NCBI GenBank assembly: GCA_964036195.1
Contig: OZ038450.1
Span: 26,166,794-26,230,793, forward strand
DNA: 64,000 nt
DNA from: Sphaerolaimus hirsutus
Taxonomy: Eukaryota; Nematoda; Chromadorea; Monhysterida; Sphaerolaimidae
Direction of reading: 5' to 3'
In this document: piece by piece, positions 18,139-29,219 of the stretch
How positions within the stretch are numbered: the first letter of the stretch is position 1
How the letters are laid out: the number at the start of each line of letters is the position of its first letter
Position numbers and translations under genes: made by a program
The notes under the pieces: generated by a model
Databases searched by the model: none
What the model was told of the DNA's origin: nothing
The model's input: the letters and a program-made list of their open reading frames with translations, nothing else

Positions 18139-18350
18139 TATGGCGCTTTTTTGGCGCTTTTTGAATCGCTAGCGCCAAGCGCCAATGGCGCCACAGCATT
18201 ATAGCGCCAAGCGCCAAAAGCGCCATGGCGCTTTTGACATTCACGGCGCCAAGCGCAAATGGCGCCACGGCAGAAAGGCGCCAAGCGCCAAAAGCGCCAT
18301 GGCGCTTTTTGCTTTGGCGCTAGCGCCAAGCGCCAGCGCCATGGCGCTTT
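18139..18350. repeat. right subterminal GCGCC array
   Basis: Inverted counterpart of 16258-16457 inside the same transposon: units of GGCGCTTTT, AGCGCCAAGCGCC and GGCGCC, ending next to the right terminus. Confidence 0.85.
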
Positions 18351-18360
18351 TACATCACTA

Positions 18361-18368
18361 CGCAGAGG
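18361..18368. repeat. 8-bp target duplication CGCAGAGG, right
   Basis: Identical to 16244-16251. Confidence 0.85.
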
Positions 18369-18534
18369 CACAGACCCCTGAAAACGCTGGTTACTGGAAA
18401 CAGAAACAAAAACAGAAAAATTCACATAATTGAAAACCTCCATCCATGTTTACCCGTTTGGCTACAACAGAAAACAGAAAGTTGCGTCAGAAAAAGGAAA
18501 ATGAGGCAGAAAAATGGAAATGGGAAAAGCTTTG

Positions 18535-19208
18535 TATAGTCGGCAGACATGATATTACACAGGTTTGGTCCACTTATGTTTCGGTTCGCTGAGCGTCAAT
18601 GAAATTCAACATCTTACTGAACAGCGAAGTGCGATACATCTTAAATACGGTAGAAAAACGGTGCACAGTGAGTCGTGAATATGTCAATATGTATAGTCGA
18701 CGGACATATCATTCTACAAAATTGGAAAGTTATATTTTGTTCTTGTAGAGCGAACGAGAAAGGAATTTAGTAAAAAAGAAAATATAAAGATAGTAAGAAG
18801 GAAAATAAAAATGTGCTGTTCTTTACGCACTTGTTTACTCCAATTTTTGTGCCGATAGGTACTGCAAATTTTTGATTATACGTTTACCTACGTTTAATCT
18901 AATTCATATTTAAAAAAGTTACACGCTATCGATTCATTTTGACGAAAACTTGTTACGTTCAAAATTTTGAATTCAGAAAAACGTTCCCGCTTTGTATTTA
19001 TTCAGATCCAGACGACGCTTGGATGGCATCATGCCAAAAAACTCAACTACACTTTGACGGGGGTTTGAATTGTGCGGGCACAATTGAATAGTTTCATTCC
19101 GTATATGCGTAAGCACGAGTCACCCAAACAGAGTTCTACAGGTTGGATACAGCGTGCATGATATGACATCATGCAACTCATTGTATAGTATCATGTCTGC
19201 CGAGTATA
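18535..19208. mobile_element. inverted-repeat element, 674 bp
   Basis: Left end TATAGTCGGCAGACATGAT; the right end reads ATCATGTCTGCCGAGTATA, a terminal inversion of about 23 bp with two mismatches. The termini match the right ends of the 16695 and 26300 elements, so this may be a longer member of the same group. An additional internal terminus-like motif (TATAGTCGACGGACATATCA) occurs near 18692-18714. No coding frame. Confidence 0.65.
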
Positions 19209-20399
19209 GCTAAAAAATATCAGAAATAAAAAAATTTGCTTGCGGAAAGCAAAAATTGAAAATTTTAATTTGACACCCTACTGCAATTGCGTGAAAGTGT
19301 TTTTCATAAATTTGAAGTTTTTTTATACCCCAAATATCAGTAAAGTTATTTGGGAAAAAATGTTAATGTTAACATTTTTGGTACTCAAGTATTCACATTT
19401 TTTGTGAAGCTAAATACCAGACTGACCGTGACGGAACCGCTTTAAGGCATAAACGCGTTACGCGCTGCCTTAAAGGGTTTACCAATCGCAAGCGCGCAGT
19501 GGCACATGCATGTGCGCATTTCTGCTCGCGGAAACACTCGCTTAAAGGGGTTCCCAAATTATAAACACGCAGTCGCGCGCGGCGCTAAAGTGTTTGCCAT
19601 TTATCAACGCGCTACTAAAGGGTTTCCATGACCGCAAGCGCCTTAAGAAAATATAAACGCGTTGGGAATCGCGCGTGCACAATATGAGCAATTTGTTTGT
19701 TCAATTATAGATTATTATTTTACTGTAGGTTGTATGATCCTGACCACTTATTTTTACTGCAAAAGATGACTGACCAGTGGTCAAGTTCAACGTTATTACA
19801 CTTTTTGGGTACATTAAGAATTATTTTTGACATAACATTTTCATTTTTAAAGGCACAAGTAACATAATATCAAGTCAACTGCGATGATTAAGGATGGATG
19901 GATGACTGAAAATAACAACAGCTCAAGCTACTTTTTAAAATAAAGATAGTAGTTCATGGTCCATCCCTAGCCATATGCAAACACACACTAGTTGATAATG
20001 AAATCAAATGTCAGCTGGTTTCTGATCCCGAGCAGCTAGCTGGGCCCAAGCTGGTTCAGTTCAGCAGCCTGCTGAAAAATGACTTTGCTGAAAAATAACC
20101 TTGATGAAAAAGGACCTTGCTGAAAAATGACCTTGCTGAACTGAAATCATGTTGAACTGAAGCTGTCTGTGGTGTTGAAAGAAATATTGAAAGAAAGTGA
20201 TGTAAATAAATTGTATGAAGTATTAAAATGTGTGTGTGTACTTCATTGAATTGGGATTAGTTGACATTCTTCATTGTCAACTAGTGTGTGCATGGTGAAT
20301 CACTAGTTCCGTGTTGTCATCACTTCCCTGCATCTGCTTTAACGTCGTGCATCTGCATGACCAATAATAAATATTTGGCAAATGGAACAATTTGAAAAA
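19209..20399. repeat. short-unit mosaic (19430-19672) and unannotated sequence
   Basis: From 19430 to 19672 the sequence repeats blocks such as CTTAAAGGGTTTCC, AAACGCGTT and CGCAAGCGC, again self-complementary, like the oligomer arrays in the hAT-like elements, but I found no clear ends. Near 20070-20150 there is a short run of units reading CTTGCTGAAAAATGAC. The rest shows nothing recognisable. Confidence 0.45.
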
Positions 20400-22080
20400 G
20401 AAGATGAAAAAAGACACAATGATGCCCTTCTCTTAGATGAAATAGGAATGTGTATGTGAGAAATAACGCAACTATATGATTATGCAGAGGCGTCAGTTAA
20501 ACCCATGCGGAGCAATGAAAGAGTAAGCCAAAACAAAATGGCAAATGGTGGGCAGCATTTAAACCACTTTTGTTTTCACATGCTCTTTAATTGCTCCCGT
20601 TAAATTGCTGTTTACCACTCGCCACTTTGTTTTGGCCTACTCTTTCATTGCTCCGCGTTAATTTTAACTGGTGCCTTCCATTCACGATTTTGCTAGTTAA
20701 AACTGCGTGAGCAAGCAGGCACAAATCCAGTCATTAAAATGTCAGTATGACAATGGTAATTAACTAATTAAGGCCCATTTATTTTTGTTCTGAACTTGTC
20801 AATAATTTGTACTTGTCGATAATTTATACTTCTCGCTCATAAAACATGAAAAATCATTGATGCCAGTCTATTATTTTGCCAGCAAAATTTGAGGGGGGGG
20901 GGGTAATTTGAGGGCAGGTTATTATTTTGACAGAAATTTTCGCAAGTATTTTTACAGAAGTTAAACCCTAAAGAAGTGAAAAAAGACACAATGATGCCCT
21001 TCTCTTAGATGAAATAGGAATGTGTATGTGAGAAATAACGCAACTATATGATTATGCAGAGGCGTCAGTTAAACCCATGCGGAGCAATGAAAGAGTAAGC
21101 CAAAACAAAATGGCAAATGGTGGGCAGCATTTAAACCAATTTTGTTTTCACATACTCTTTAATTGCTCCCGTTAAATTGCTGTTTACCACTCGCCATTTT
21201 GTTTTGGCCTACTCTTTCATTGCTCCGCGTTAATTTTAACTGGTGCCTTCCATTCACGATTTTGCTAGTTAAAACTGCGTGAGCAAGCAGGCACAAATCC
21301 AGTCATTAAAATGTCAGTATGACAATGGTAATTAACTAATTAAGGCCCATTTATTTTTGTTCTGAACTTGTCAATAATTTGTACTTGTCGATAATTTATA
21401 CTTCTCGCTCATAAAACATGAAAAATCATTGATGCCAGTTTATTATTTCGCCAGCAAAATTTGAGGGGGGGGGGGGGTAATTTGAGGGCGGGTTATTATT
21501 TCGACAGAAATTTTCGCAAGTATTTTTACAGAAGTTAAACCCTAAAGAAGTGAAAAAAGACATAATGACGCCCTTCTCTAAGATGAAATAGGAATGTGTA
21601 TGTGAGAAATAACGCAACTATATGATTATGCAGAGGCGTCAGTTAAACCCATGCGGAGCAATGAAAGAGTAAGCCAAAACAAAATGGCAAATGGTGGGCA
21701 GCATTTAAACCAATTTTGTTTTCACATACTCTTTAATTGCTCCTGTTAAATTGCTGTTTACCACTCGCCATTTTGTTTTGGCCTACTCTTTCATTGCTCC
21801 GCGTTAATTTTAACTGGTGCCTTCCATTCACGATTTTGCTAGTTAAAACTGTGTGAGCAATCAGGCACAAGTTGAGTCATTAAAATGTCAGTATGACAAT
21901 GGTAATTAACTAATTAAGGTACATTTATTTTTGTTTTGAACTTGTTGATAATTTGTACTTGTCCCTCATAAAATGTGAAAAAATCATTGATGTGGTTTAT
22001 AATTTTGCCAGCAAAATTTGAGAGGGGGTAATTTGAGTGGGGTTTATTATTTCGTCAGAAATTTTCATAAGTATTGTAGT
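20400..22080. repeat. 573-bp tandem repeat, about 2.9 copies
   Basis: Units begin near 20405, 20977 and 21551 (spacing 572 and 574 bp) and are nearly identical except for G-tract length and a decaying third unit. Each contains an inverted pair of about 33 bp (GGAGCAATGAAAGAGTAAGCC and its complement about 130 bp later) and ends in a G-run module (GCCAGCAAAATTTGAG followed by G9-G12). That module also occurs in the TGTACCGTATT element at 28592. The third unit ends by merging into sequence shared with 28680-28860. No gene. Confidence 0.85.
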
Positions 22081-22350
22081 AAAGAGTAGGCATTTACATA
22101 CCAAAACAGGTAATAAATGCATTCAAACAGGATATATTGGTATGTATCAACGTGCATCCCTATACAAACTGATCTACTTGTAGTTGCTATGCACTTTGGT
22201 CGGAATTTATACATCATGCAATTTTTGACAATTTCTTTTCCCATGTTTGCGACGGCCCCTGATATCTCAGTAAAATTGGTGTCTGATGTGAAATTGCGAT
22301 ACCCCACTTTCACTTCAAAGTGCACACATGTACTATCATGTGATATAGTG
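22081..22350. repeat. dispersed repeat shared with 28700-28860
   Basis: GTAGTAAAGAGTAGGCATTTACATACC through the AACAGGTAATAAATG run matches 28720-28770 and, less well, the inverse of 25200-25260. Open frames on either strand look fortuitous. Confidence 0.5.
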
Positions 22351-22892
22351 TGACAGACGCCCCCCCCCAGCTAGCAGTCATACACACACTGCAGTCATAC
22401 ATGCACTTTATACAAAAGCATACCCAACTCCGAAATCCACGCACACAAGTGTAGACATGCCCCCCCCCACATGTAGACATGCCCCCCCCCCAGCTGGCAG
22501 TATTACATGCACACGTGTGGAAGTGTGCCACGGCTTGTGCAATTTACTATGCGTATGCGTGTGTATGCGCGACTGTGCTCTGCTACATTTGCATGTGTGT
22601 TGTATACAGTGGCAGTTAGAGGAGGGGGGGGGGGCACGCAATGAGCCGTGTTTGTGATTTGCGTGTTAGCATTATAAGCAGTGATTTCTTTCAAAAATAT
22701 CCATTTTGCCTGACTATCATTTTCCACCCTGTGACTTTAAATAAAAAAAATCTGATTTAAAAAAATCAGTTTAAAAAAATCAAGTGCCAACCCTAGTAAG
22801 GGGACAGTAGCCAAAAAATTGCCAGCTCCCCCCTACAAAACCCCTGCACCTTTACCCTTTTCCACTGACATCTATCAACCCTTCTATTTCAG
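22351..22892. other. low-complexity stretch, no gene
   Basis: C-runs (CCCCCCCCC near 22360, 22463 and 22488), short repeats of GTAGACATGCCCCCCC, a G-run at 22622-22635 and A-runs at 22744-22785. The last part (22840-22892) is pyrimidine-rich and leads to a splice acceptor. Confidence 0.5.
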
Positions 22893-23048
22893 ACACTGGC
22901 GGATGTCAGCAAAGCAGTTGGCTATGACAGAGGCCGCCGCCCCAAAAGAGCTGCAATGAAGAAAGTTCCAGCGGCCCATATGGCAAAAGGCGGCAGTAAT
23001 TCTCGCAGCAGAAGCAGCAGTAAGCGAAGAAGTTCGTCAGTTAGCTAG
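22893..23048 (+). CDS. probable 3'-terminal coding exon, Arg/Ser-rich C terminus
   Basis: A pyrimidine-rich run ending CTTCTATTTCAG gives a strong acceptor at 22891-22892. The following frame encodes 51 residues starting TLADVSKAVGYDRGRRPKRA and ending in an RS-type stretch (SRSRSSSKRRSSSVS) before TAG. The basic, Ser/Arg-rich end suggests a nuclear or RNA/chromatin-associated protein. I do not recognise the family. Upstream exons would lie to the left, perhaps beyond the transposons between 16 and 22 kb. It could instead be a retained fragment of a gene. Confidence 0.45.
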   Translation, partial: TLADVSKAVGYDRGRRPKRAAMKKVPAAHMAKGGSNSRSRSSSKRRSSSVS

Positions 23049-24484
23049 TAATCTACTATTGTAAAAAATTGCGCTTTTTCTATACCAAAATAAGGGTGCA
23101 TTTGAAAACTCACTTTGTAAAATTGAATATTTTCTCAATGTGTTTGGAAATTCATTTTTTATTTGAAATGTGTGCAGTTTATATTTTGTGGATATAGATT
23201 TTGATTTTGCTTTGAATTTGAGATACTGTCGCTGTTTTATATTAAAAAAATTGCCATCTTCAATATAAACTCTGTGGACTTGTTTGTTGTTTTTAGTCTC
23301 ATGTTTCCAATTGACACTTATGTCCAAAATGTACTTGTGGATAAATGTATCAAAAATCCAAATTTGAAGAAGCAGGATTCATTTTAGTTGAGATTATTTG
23401 AAACCAACAAGTCCAGGAGAATACTTTTATGTTTGAGAATTTTTAGGTTTCTCAGTATTTCAGTGAATTTGCAAGGATTGAAGTGAATTTGCGAGATGTT
23501 TTAGCGCTAGGGAAAATATGTCCAGGAGTTTATTTTTGCCATGTGAGAATTTTAAAGTTTCTGAGAATTTCAGTGAATTTGCCAGGATTTTTGTGTGCTA
23601 TTGAAATTTTTTCAGTAAACTCCTCAGACTGCAAGCTAATGCATTTTTGTAAAGTGACGTTTACACAAAATAATTGTGTGCCAGCCAGTGCATTATTAAC
23701 CAAGAATAACTGATATAGGATGCATATTTTGCAGTCTGATGGGAGTATACATAGACTTTTTGCATGTGAATATTTTTGTTTGTTTGGAGGTTTCAGGCTT
23801 TCAGGTAGTTTTTAGGGTCAGTTGTGGCCCATAATTATTGGTTGTGAAATTAATAACATTTTGAAAGTTGTAAAGCATACCTTGTGCAACATAGTTCACA
23901 AACTTCTTTTCACAACTCGATTTTAGTTCAAGTTAGACGTTCAAGTTCAAGTTTACCATACTTTGCCAATATTGCAATGCACATTTGAAAGTGGTTTCGC
24001 AACCCATCAAATAAAATCTTGATGGAAAGCCAGGGGTCTTCTAGATTTTGACCTTGGGGGGGGGGGGTTGTATAGATCCTTTGTATAGATAGATAGCCAG
24101 AAACAAATTGGGGTTGAGAGGGGGTGGGGTTTGCAGGGGGTTCGATATACAAAAAGGTTTTGAAAATGGTGCAATTTTGAGTAAAAATTTGTGTATAATT
24201 TCTCAAAAATCGCTCAAGACAGTTAGGCACCACCAAACCCCCCCCCCCCCAAAAAAAAACCATTGGAGATCCCTGCAGAAACCAGTTGCCCAGTAGACAT
24301 CCATCTGAATAAGATCTATTTTTGCTGGTTTTCATAAAGATTTTAGTTGACAGGTGGCGAAACCATGTTCAAATGCACTGTGCCTTCTTTTTCGACATTG
24401 CACTTGAAACTTGTCCTGCAATCTAAATTGAACTAGAATGAGTTGACACAAACAAGTTGCCATAGAGTGTGTTGCGCCATTAAA
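23049..24484. other. no gene seen; possible 3' UTR of the preceding exon
   Basis: AT-rich, with a loosely repeated phrase (AGGATT, TTTGCGAGAT, CAGTGAATTTGC) at 23400-23600. AATAAA at 24007-24012 is one candidate polyadenylation signal. A G-run at 24055-24067 and a C-run plus A-run at 24237-24259 are simple sequence. Confidence 0.4.
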
Positions 24485-24831
24485 TATGTACACCTCTGAT
24501 CACCCACAGGTAGACACTTCGAAAATTTTGATAAAAGAATGTGCCGCGGGCGAACTGTAGCTCAGCGGCCAACTTCGGCACATACAAAAGTAAGCCCCAA
24601 CATTTGTTTCGAAGTTCATATAGGTGACCCCCGTGAAATCAGCTGTGGGCTGAGTAAACGGCCCACAGCTGATTTCACGGGGGTCACCTATATGAACTTT
24701 TAAACAAATGTTGGGGCTTACTTTTGTATGTGCCGAAGTTGGCCGTCAAGCTACAGTTCGCCCGCGGCACATTCTTTTATCAAAATTTTCGAAGTGTCTA
24801 CGTATGGGTGATCAGAGGTGGTGTGTACATA
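24485..24831. mobile_element. foldback palindrome, arms about 170 bp
   Basis: Near-perfect inverted arms from TATGTACAC...CTCTGATCACCCA to TGGGTGATCAGAGG...GTACATA, meeting at GTGGGCTGAGTAAACGGCCCAC. Only a few mismatches and a short indel separate the arms, so it is either young or kept similar by gene conversion. No coding frame. Confidence 0.8.
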
Positions 24832-25078
24832 AATGTATTTTGTAAATTGGTAAAAGTGTAAATGTATTTTGTAATTTGTTAATGTGTGATGTGTATGTAA
24901 ATGATGTGAAATGTGTAATTGTAAAATGTACTGTATACAAATGTTAACAGGTTGACGTGTTAAATAAATATGCAGCCATGTTGCAATTTCAACGTAATCA
25001 ATCAAAAAATCAATTAAAAACCAAACAAATTATTCACTAGGGATGACCATAGCAGTTCCTTGCAATGTTTATTGTATA

Positions 25079-25465
25079 CCGTATTTCCTCGAAATACCCT
25101 CCGTTGGATTAACCCCCAGCTCGAAATACGCCCAGGTGTTCGAGCTGGGGAAAAAATAAAAAAACCCTCAAAATACCTCTGGAATGATGTACATCATGTA
25201 TGCCACCAGTTTTGATTGCAGAAACACATTTACACTAGTTTGTATAGGGATGTACGTTGAATGCCCCAATTTCCTATTTAGTCACATTTATAACCAGTTA
25301 CGGAAAAACATGTTCCTTACTATCAAATTCGCGAAAATTTCTGACAAAATAATATCGCCCCCCCCCCCCTCGAATAAACAACACCCCCCTCAAATAAACC
25401 CCACCCCCCTCAAAATTTCCACTCATAAAAAAATAAACCCCCTGGGGGTATTTCGAGGAAATACG
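25079..25465. mobile_element. MITE with CCGTATTTCCTCGAAATA ends
   Basis: Left terminus CCGTATTTCCTCGAAATACC, right terminus GGTATTTCGAGGAAATACG, about 387 bp. The interior has C-runs and phrases found inverted in 28600-28900. Fragments of the family recur at 28551-28580, 29220-29340, 58491-58577 and 63969-64000. Confidence 0.7.
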
Positions 25466-26299
25466 ATAGTATAAAATATTCAGGAAATGTGCACCCACAC
25501 AGTGAACCACCACTATCATTTTTGGATTGTTCAGATTGTTGTCTAATGCCAAGAACTGATAATGGACTAAGGCTGATATACATGACACACAAGCGATGCT
25601 AGTTAAAAACATCAGCCGTTATATTACCACAGGCACAGCCACCACCACCCTATGTGACGACCAATTTTCCACAGTGTAGCACCTTCCACCAAAGCACATC
25701 CAGTTAAACTGGAGCCTTCAGCGAGCATCTGTCTGAAAGCTACAAATATGTTTCAAACCGATGCCAGTACTGACAATTATGCGCAGATAGTAGGAAGTCA
25801 GGGTGAGTGTCAGCTATGTGTGGTAAACATAACGACTTAACATAACAATAAATTTGCTTGCTAGCGTGACATGAAATATCAGTCTCAAACTGTGTTTGGG
25901 AGCTTTTGAAAAAATCTTTAAAAAACAGGTCATTAAGAAAAGACGTTTCTTCCATCCCTATTTGTGATGAACCCTACTCCCCACCAACCGTGTACAATTG
26001 GCAGTCTGGCGCTGAATCCAAGAGGGGGTAAGCCAACAGGGGGTAAATGCCGATCCAAATGTAAAGATGCCGCAATCGTACTCTGTGCTGCAATTTGGGG
26101 GGGGGGGGTTAGGGGATAGTAGCCAAACAAATTGCCCAGTGATAGATACATATAGCTGAGCGATTTGGGGTGGGTAGAGAAAAAGTAGCCAAAAAATTGT
26201 CCCCGGATTGATTCCGGGCGATTCCAGGGGGGGGGGGGGTAGGGGAACAAGCCAAAAAAATTGGCAAAAAGTAAAAAAAATTGGCGCGGGGATGGGTAG
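25466..26299. other. no gene seen
   Basis: Contains G-runs at 26096-26108 and 26228-26239, and loosely repeated phrases around AGCCAAAAAATTG near 26110-26290. I found no splice-flanked frame. Confidence 0.4.
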
Positions 26300-26546
26300 A
26301 TATACTCCAGTCACTTTACACCCAGCATGTGTGGTTCCCGCTGAAGCGTGCCAACGAGATTTTACGCATGCGATTTACATAAAAAGTTGAAAGAAGTCAT
26401 CTCTGTTACAACGCTATACGTTAATTTATTTTGCAACAACGATTTTTTCATCTTTTATAAAAATCGCATGCTTTATAAACATTGGCACGCTTCCAACGTG
26501 AGACATAAATGAGTGCGAGGGCAGAGTATCATGTTCGCCGAGTATA
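26300..26546. mobile_element. MITE-like element with TATACTC ends, copy 2
   Basis: Same orientation and similar length as 16695-16944: TATACTCCAGT at the left, CGCCGAGTATA at the right, shared internal pair around GAAGCGTGCCAA and TTGGCACGCTTCC. Several substitutions and small indels separate the two. Confidence 0.65.
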
Positions 26547-26848
26547 GCTGCGCGATTGGGGGGATAGGGAAAAGTAGCCAAAAAAATTAGCCCCGGGATA
26601 GATAAATAGCTGGGCGATTTGGGGGGGGGGGGCAAAAAGCCAAAAAAAAATTTATAGGGATAGATAGAGAGATAGCTGGGCGATTGGGGGGGTAGGATAT
26701 TGACTTTTCGGGATCGGGATCGGAATTGGCTTTTTGTTCGGGATCGGGTAAAAAGCAAAAAAATTACCCCCGGATAGATAGATGCCCCCCCCCCCCCGAT
26801 ACTGAGTACGAAAAAGTTCAGACGCACAACAGAAATTTGTAGATTTGG
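26547..26848. repeat. degenerate repeats, partial GGGATC array
   Basis: Repeats of TAGATAG...GCTGGGCGATT with G-runs (26618-26631), then a short GGGATCGGGATCGG run at 26705-26760 resembling the array in 31312-31920, and a C-run at 26785-26798. Confidence 0.45.
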
Positions 26849-27030
26849 TAGGGTTCAAACGATATGACTTTTCGATATCGATATTCGATAATCGATTTTT
26901 TTTTCTGAAACTCGATATTCGATATCGATACGATATGGAACCTCGATATCGATATTCGATATTGAAAAATGGTCGATATTCGATATTCGATATTTCGATA
27001 TTTTCGATATTCGATATTGCGATATGCTTT
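26849..27030. mobile_element. hAT-like left end with CGATAT array
   Basis: Begins TAGGGTTCAAACGATATGAC, almost the terminus of 31312-31920 but with CGATAT where that one has CGGGAT, then an array of CGATATCGATATTCGAT units. No matching right end is visible before the N gap at 27251, so the element is truncated or continues into the gap. Confidence 0.55.
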
Positions 27031-27250
27031 TGGTATAGCAAGGCATATTTCAAGTGGCATATTGTATTTTCATGTGGTTGCACACATGTTTAATCATCTC
27101 TTTACTGAAATTTGAATGGTACAAGTGATTTTAACAAGCTTAATATCACTCAATGGATAGAAAATAGAAGAAAAACCTGATGAATCAAAGTGTATCAGAC
27201 AAATAACAATTGGTAGATATTACAGTTCATCCTAACCTAATTGCTTAAGG

Positions 27251-27450
27251 NNNNNNNNNNNNNNNNNNNNNNNNNNNNNNNNNNNNNNNNNNNNNNNNNN
27301 NNNNNNNNNNNNNNNNNNNNNNNNNNNNNNNNNNNNNNNNNNNNNNNNNNNNNNNNNNNNNNNNNNNNNNNNNNNNNNNNNNNNNNNNNNNNNNNNNNNN
27401 NNNNNNNNNNNNNNNNNNNNNNNNNNNNNNNNNNNNNNNNNNNNNNNNNN
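27251..27450. other. assembly gap (200 N)
   Basis: Exactly 200 N, probably a placeholder of unknown true size. Reading frames across it are meaningless. Confidence 0.99.
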
Positions 27451-28252
27451 TAAAAACAAAATTTCTGCCTGAAAACAAAAAAACGGAAAGGTAAAAAAAT
27501 TTATCGGCCGGAAAACGGAGAATGGAAAAATGAAATGCCGGAAAACGGAAAACGGAAAGCAAAATTTTTAGGGAAACAAAAAAATAAAGTGAAATTTGCA
27601 TGGAAATGTACAAATTTACAGAAGGAAAACCTGCATGCAGGTTTGCCTGTTTGGCTTTGATTGTGGTAGCTGTACATTCTGCAACTATGGATCATGCCAG
27701 TAACTTCACTTGTAGCTTAAGCTGAACTGGACCAACAAAAAATCATCAAAAGGTAGCAAAAGTACACTACAACAACAATATAAATTTAGCAAAAGTGAAC
27801 TTTGATGTAACTGAACAGTAAAAAGTATACTCAGCGGACTGCAGAGTATGTGTCCAAAATTACTTTGTGTTTTTTACAGATTTGGATACAGATAAAAATT
27901 ATGAACAAAACAAGAACCTGGTAGTTAAAAACACCATAGTGGAAAAAGATAAATACAGATTGGGAAAATAATGGAAAAATGCCAGAAAACTGAAAATCGA
28001 GCCAGAGAATGGAAAAATGGCCTGGAAAAATGGAAACAGAATGGTAAAAAAAATTCAGCCAGAAAAACGGAAACGGAAAGGGAAAAAAATGTTCAGCTGC
28101 CGGAAAACAGAAAACGGAAAGGTAAAAAATTTTCAGCTGCTGGAAAACCGAAAACGGAAAGGTAAAAAATTTTCAGCTGCAGGAAAATGGAAAGGTAAAA
28201 AATTTTCCTGCGGAAAAGCGGAAATGGAAAAAGGAAACAGAAATATGACACC
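27451..28252. repeat. GGAAAACGG-type array, right part of a hAT-like element
   Basis: 27451-27570 and 27960-28240 are mosaics of GGAAAACGGAAA and GGTAAAAAATTTTCAGCTGC. The right edge reads ATGACACCCTA, matching the TTGACACCCTA terminus of the element at 54072-54711. The left terminus is not seen and may lie in the N gap. The intervening 27600-27950 is unique-looking AT-rich sequence. Confidence 0.55.
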
Positions 28253-28550
28253 CTAAATGCGACCCCCTCCAATAAAGTGACCCCTCCAATAATGCGACCC
28301 CCAAAAATGTGCTGAAAATTATAAACCGACTTATGTCGCCTTATTGGGGCATTTAGGTATAAGTTTTTTAACCATACTTTTCCATGTAAAATGCCCCCCA
28401 TGCACAACGCCCGGGATGTTGTACAGCATTATAGCACCCCCCGGGGCACTATGCTTAAAAATGGCACAATTTTGGAGTCAAAAACACCATTCCATGAAAA
28501 TGGTGACATTTTCCCATCACTAGCACCACTTAAAAGCACCACCAATGTAT

Positions 28551-29024
28551 GTACCGTATTTCCTCGAAATACCCCCCCCCTGTAAATATAATGTACCGTA
28601 TTACCTCGAAATACCCCCATGGGGGTTTTCTTTTCGCCAGCAAAATTTGAGAGGGGGGGGGGTTAATTCGAGGGGGGGGGGGGTTATTATTTCGTCAGAA
28701 ATTTTCATAAGGATCGTAGTAAATAGTAGGCATTTGCATACCCAAAACAGGTAATAAATGTGTCCAAACATGATATATTTGGACATAAAAACGTAGATAG
28801 CTACACAAACTAGTCTATGTGTAGCTGCAATGCAAATTAACAGTAATATACATCATGTACATTGCATACATGATGTATTTATTATGTACATAACATACAT
28901 CATTCCGAAGGGGGGGGGTATTTCGAAGGGGGGGGTTATTATTTACCCAGCCCATTTTGAGGGGGGGTTAATTCGAGGGGGGGGGGTTAATTCAAGGGGG
29001 GATAATTCGAGGTAATACGGTACA
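28551..29024. mobile_element. MITE with TGTACCGTATTACCTCG ends
   Basis: 28592-29024 has a perfect 17-bp terminal inversion (TGTACCGTATTACCTCG and CGAGGTAATACGGTACA) and an interior with G-runs and the GCCAGCAAAATTTGAGAG module shared with the 573-bp tandem repeat. A related left terminus (GTACCGTATTTCCTCGAAATACC) immediately precedes it at 28551. Confidence 0.7.
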
Positions 29025-29219
29025 TGACAAAAGGTGCGTTTTGTGAACTGGCAATGCATAACACACGTTAAAGACATTAAAGACAATGACTGCGTTACGT
29101 TATCATGTTGTTTATACCATCAACATACTTGTTTAAGTCTGTAGACTCTCATATATGGTGGTTTTTGTTGCATTTTTCTACATCTGCGTACATTACACAC
29201 AACAAATTAGTACTGGGTT

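Larger units (their letters stand above)
16252..18360. mobile_element. 2.1-kb hAT-like non-autonomous transposon with GCGCC arrays
   Basis: The ends are inverted: TAGTGATGTGAAAAGCGCC at the left and GGCGCTTTTACATCACTA at the right, flanked by a perfect 8-bp duplication (CGCAGAGG). hAT-superfamily transposons make 8-bp duplications and often begin TAG or CAG. Each end carries about 200 bp of overlapping GGCGC/GCGCC units (16258-16457, 18139-18350) arranged as a large subterminal inverted repeat. The interior has no convincing coding frame and contains a nested 250-bp inverted-repeat element (16695-16944), so it must rely on a transposase made elsewhere. A related array is at 60087-60310. Confidence 0.75.

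Noticed and set aside
22310..22727. His/Cys/Pro-rich frames around the C-runs
   Set aside because: Low-complexity sequence; composition follows the CCCCCC and CACACA runs.
27232..27613. Frames spanning the N run
   Set aside because: Unknown bases translate as X; nothing supports coding.
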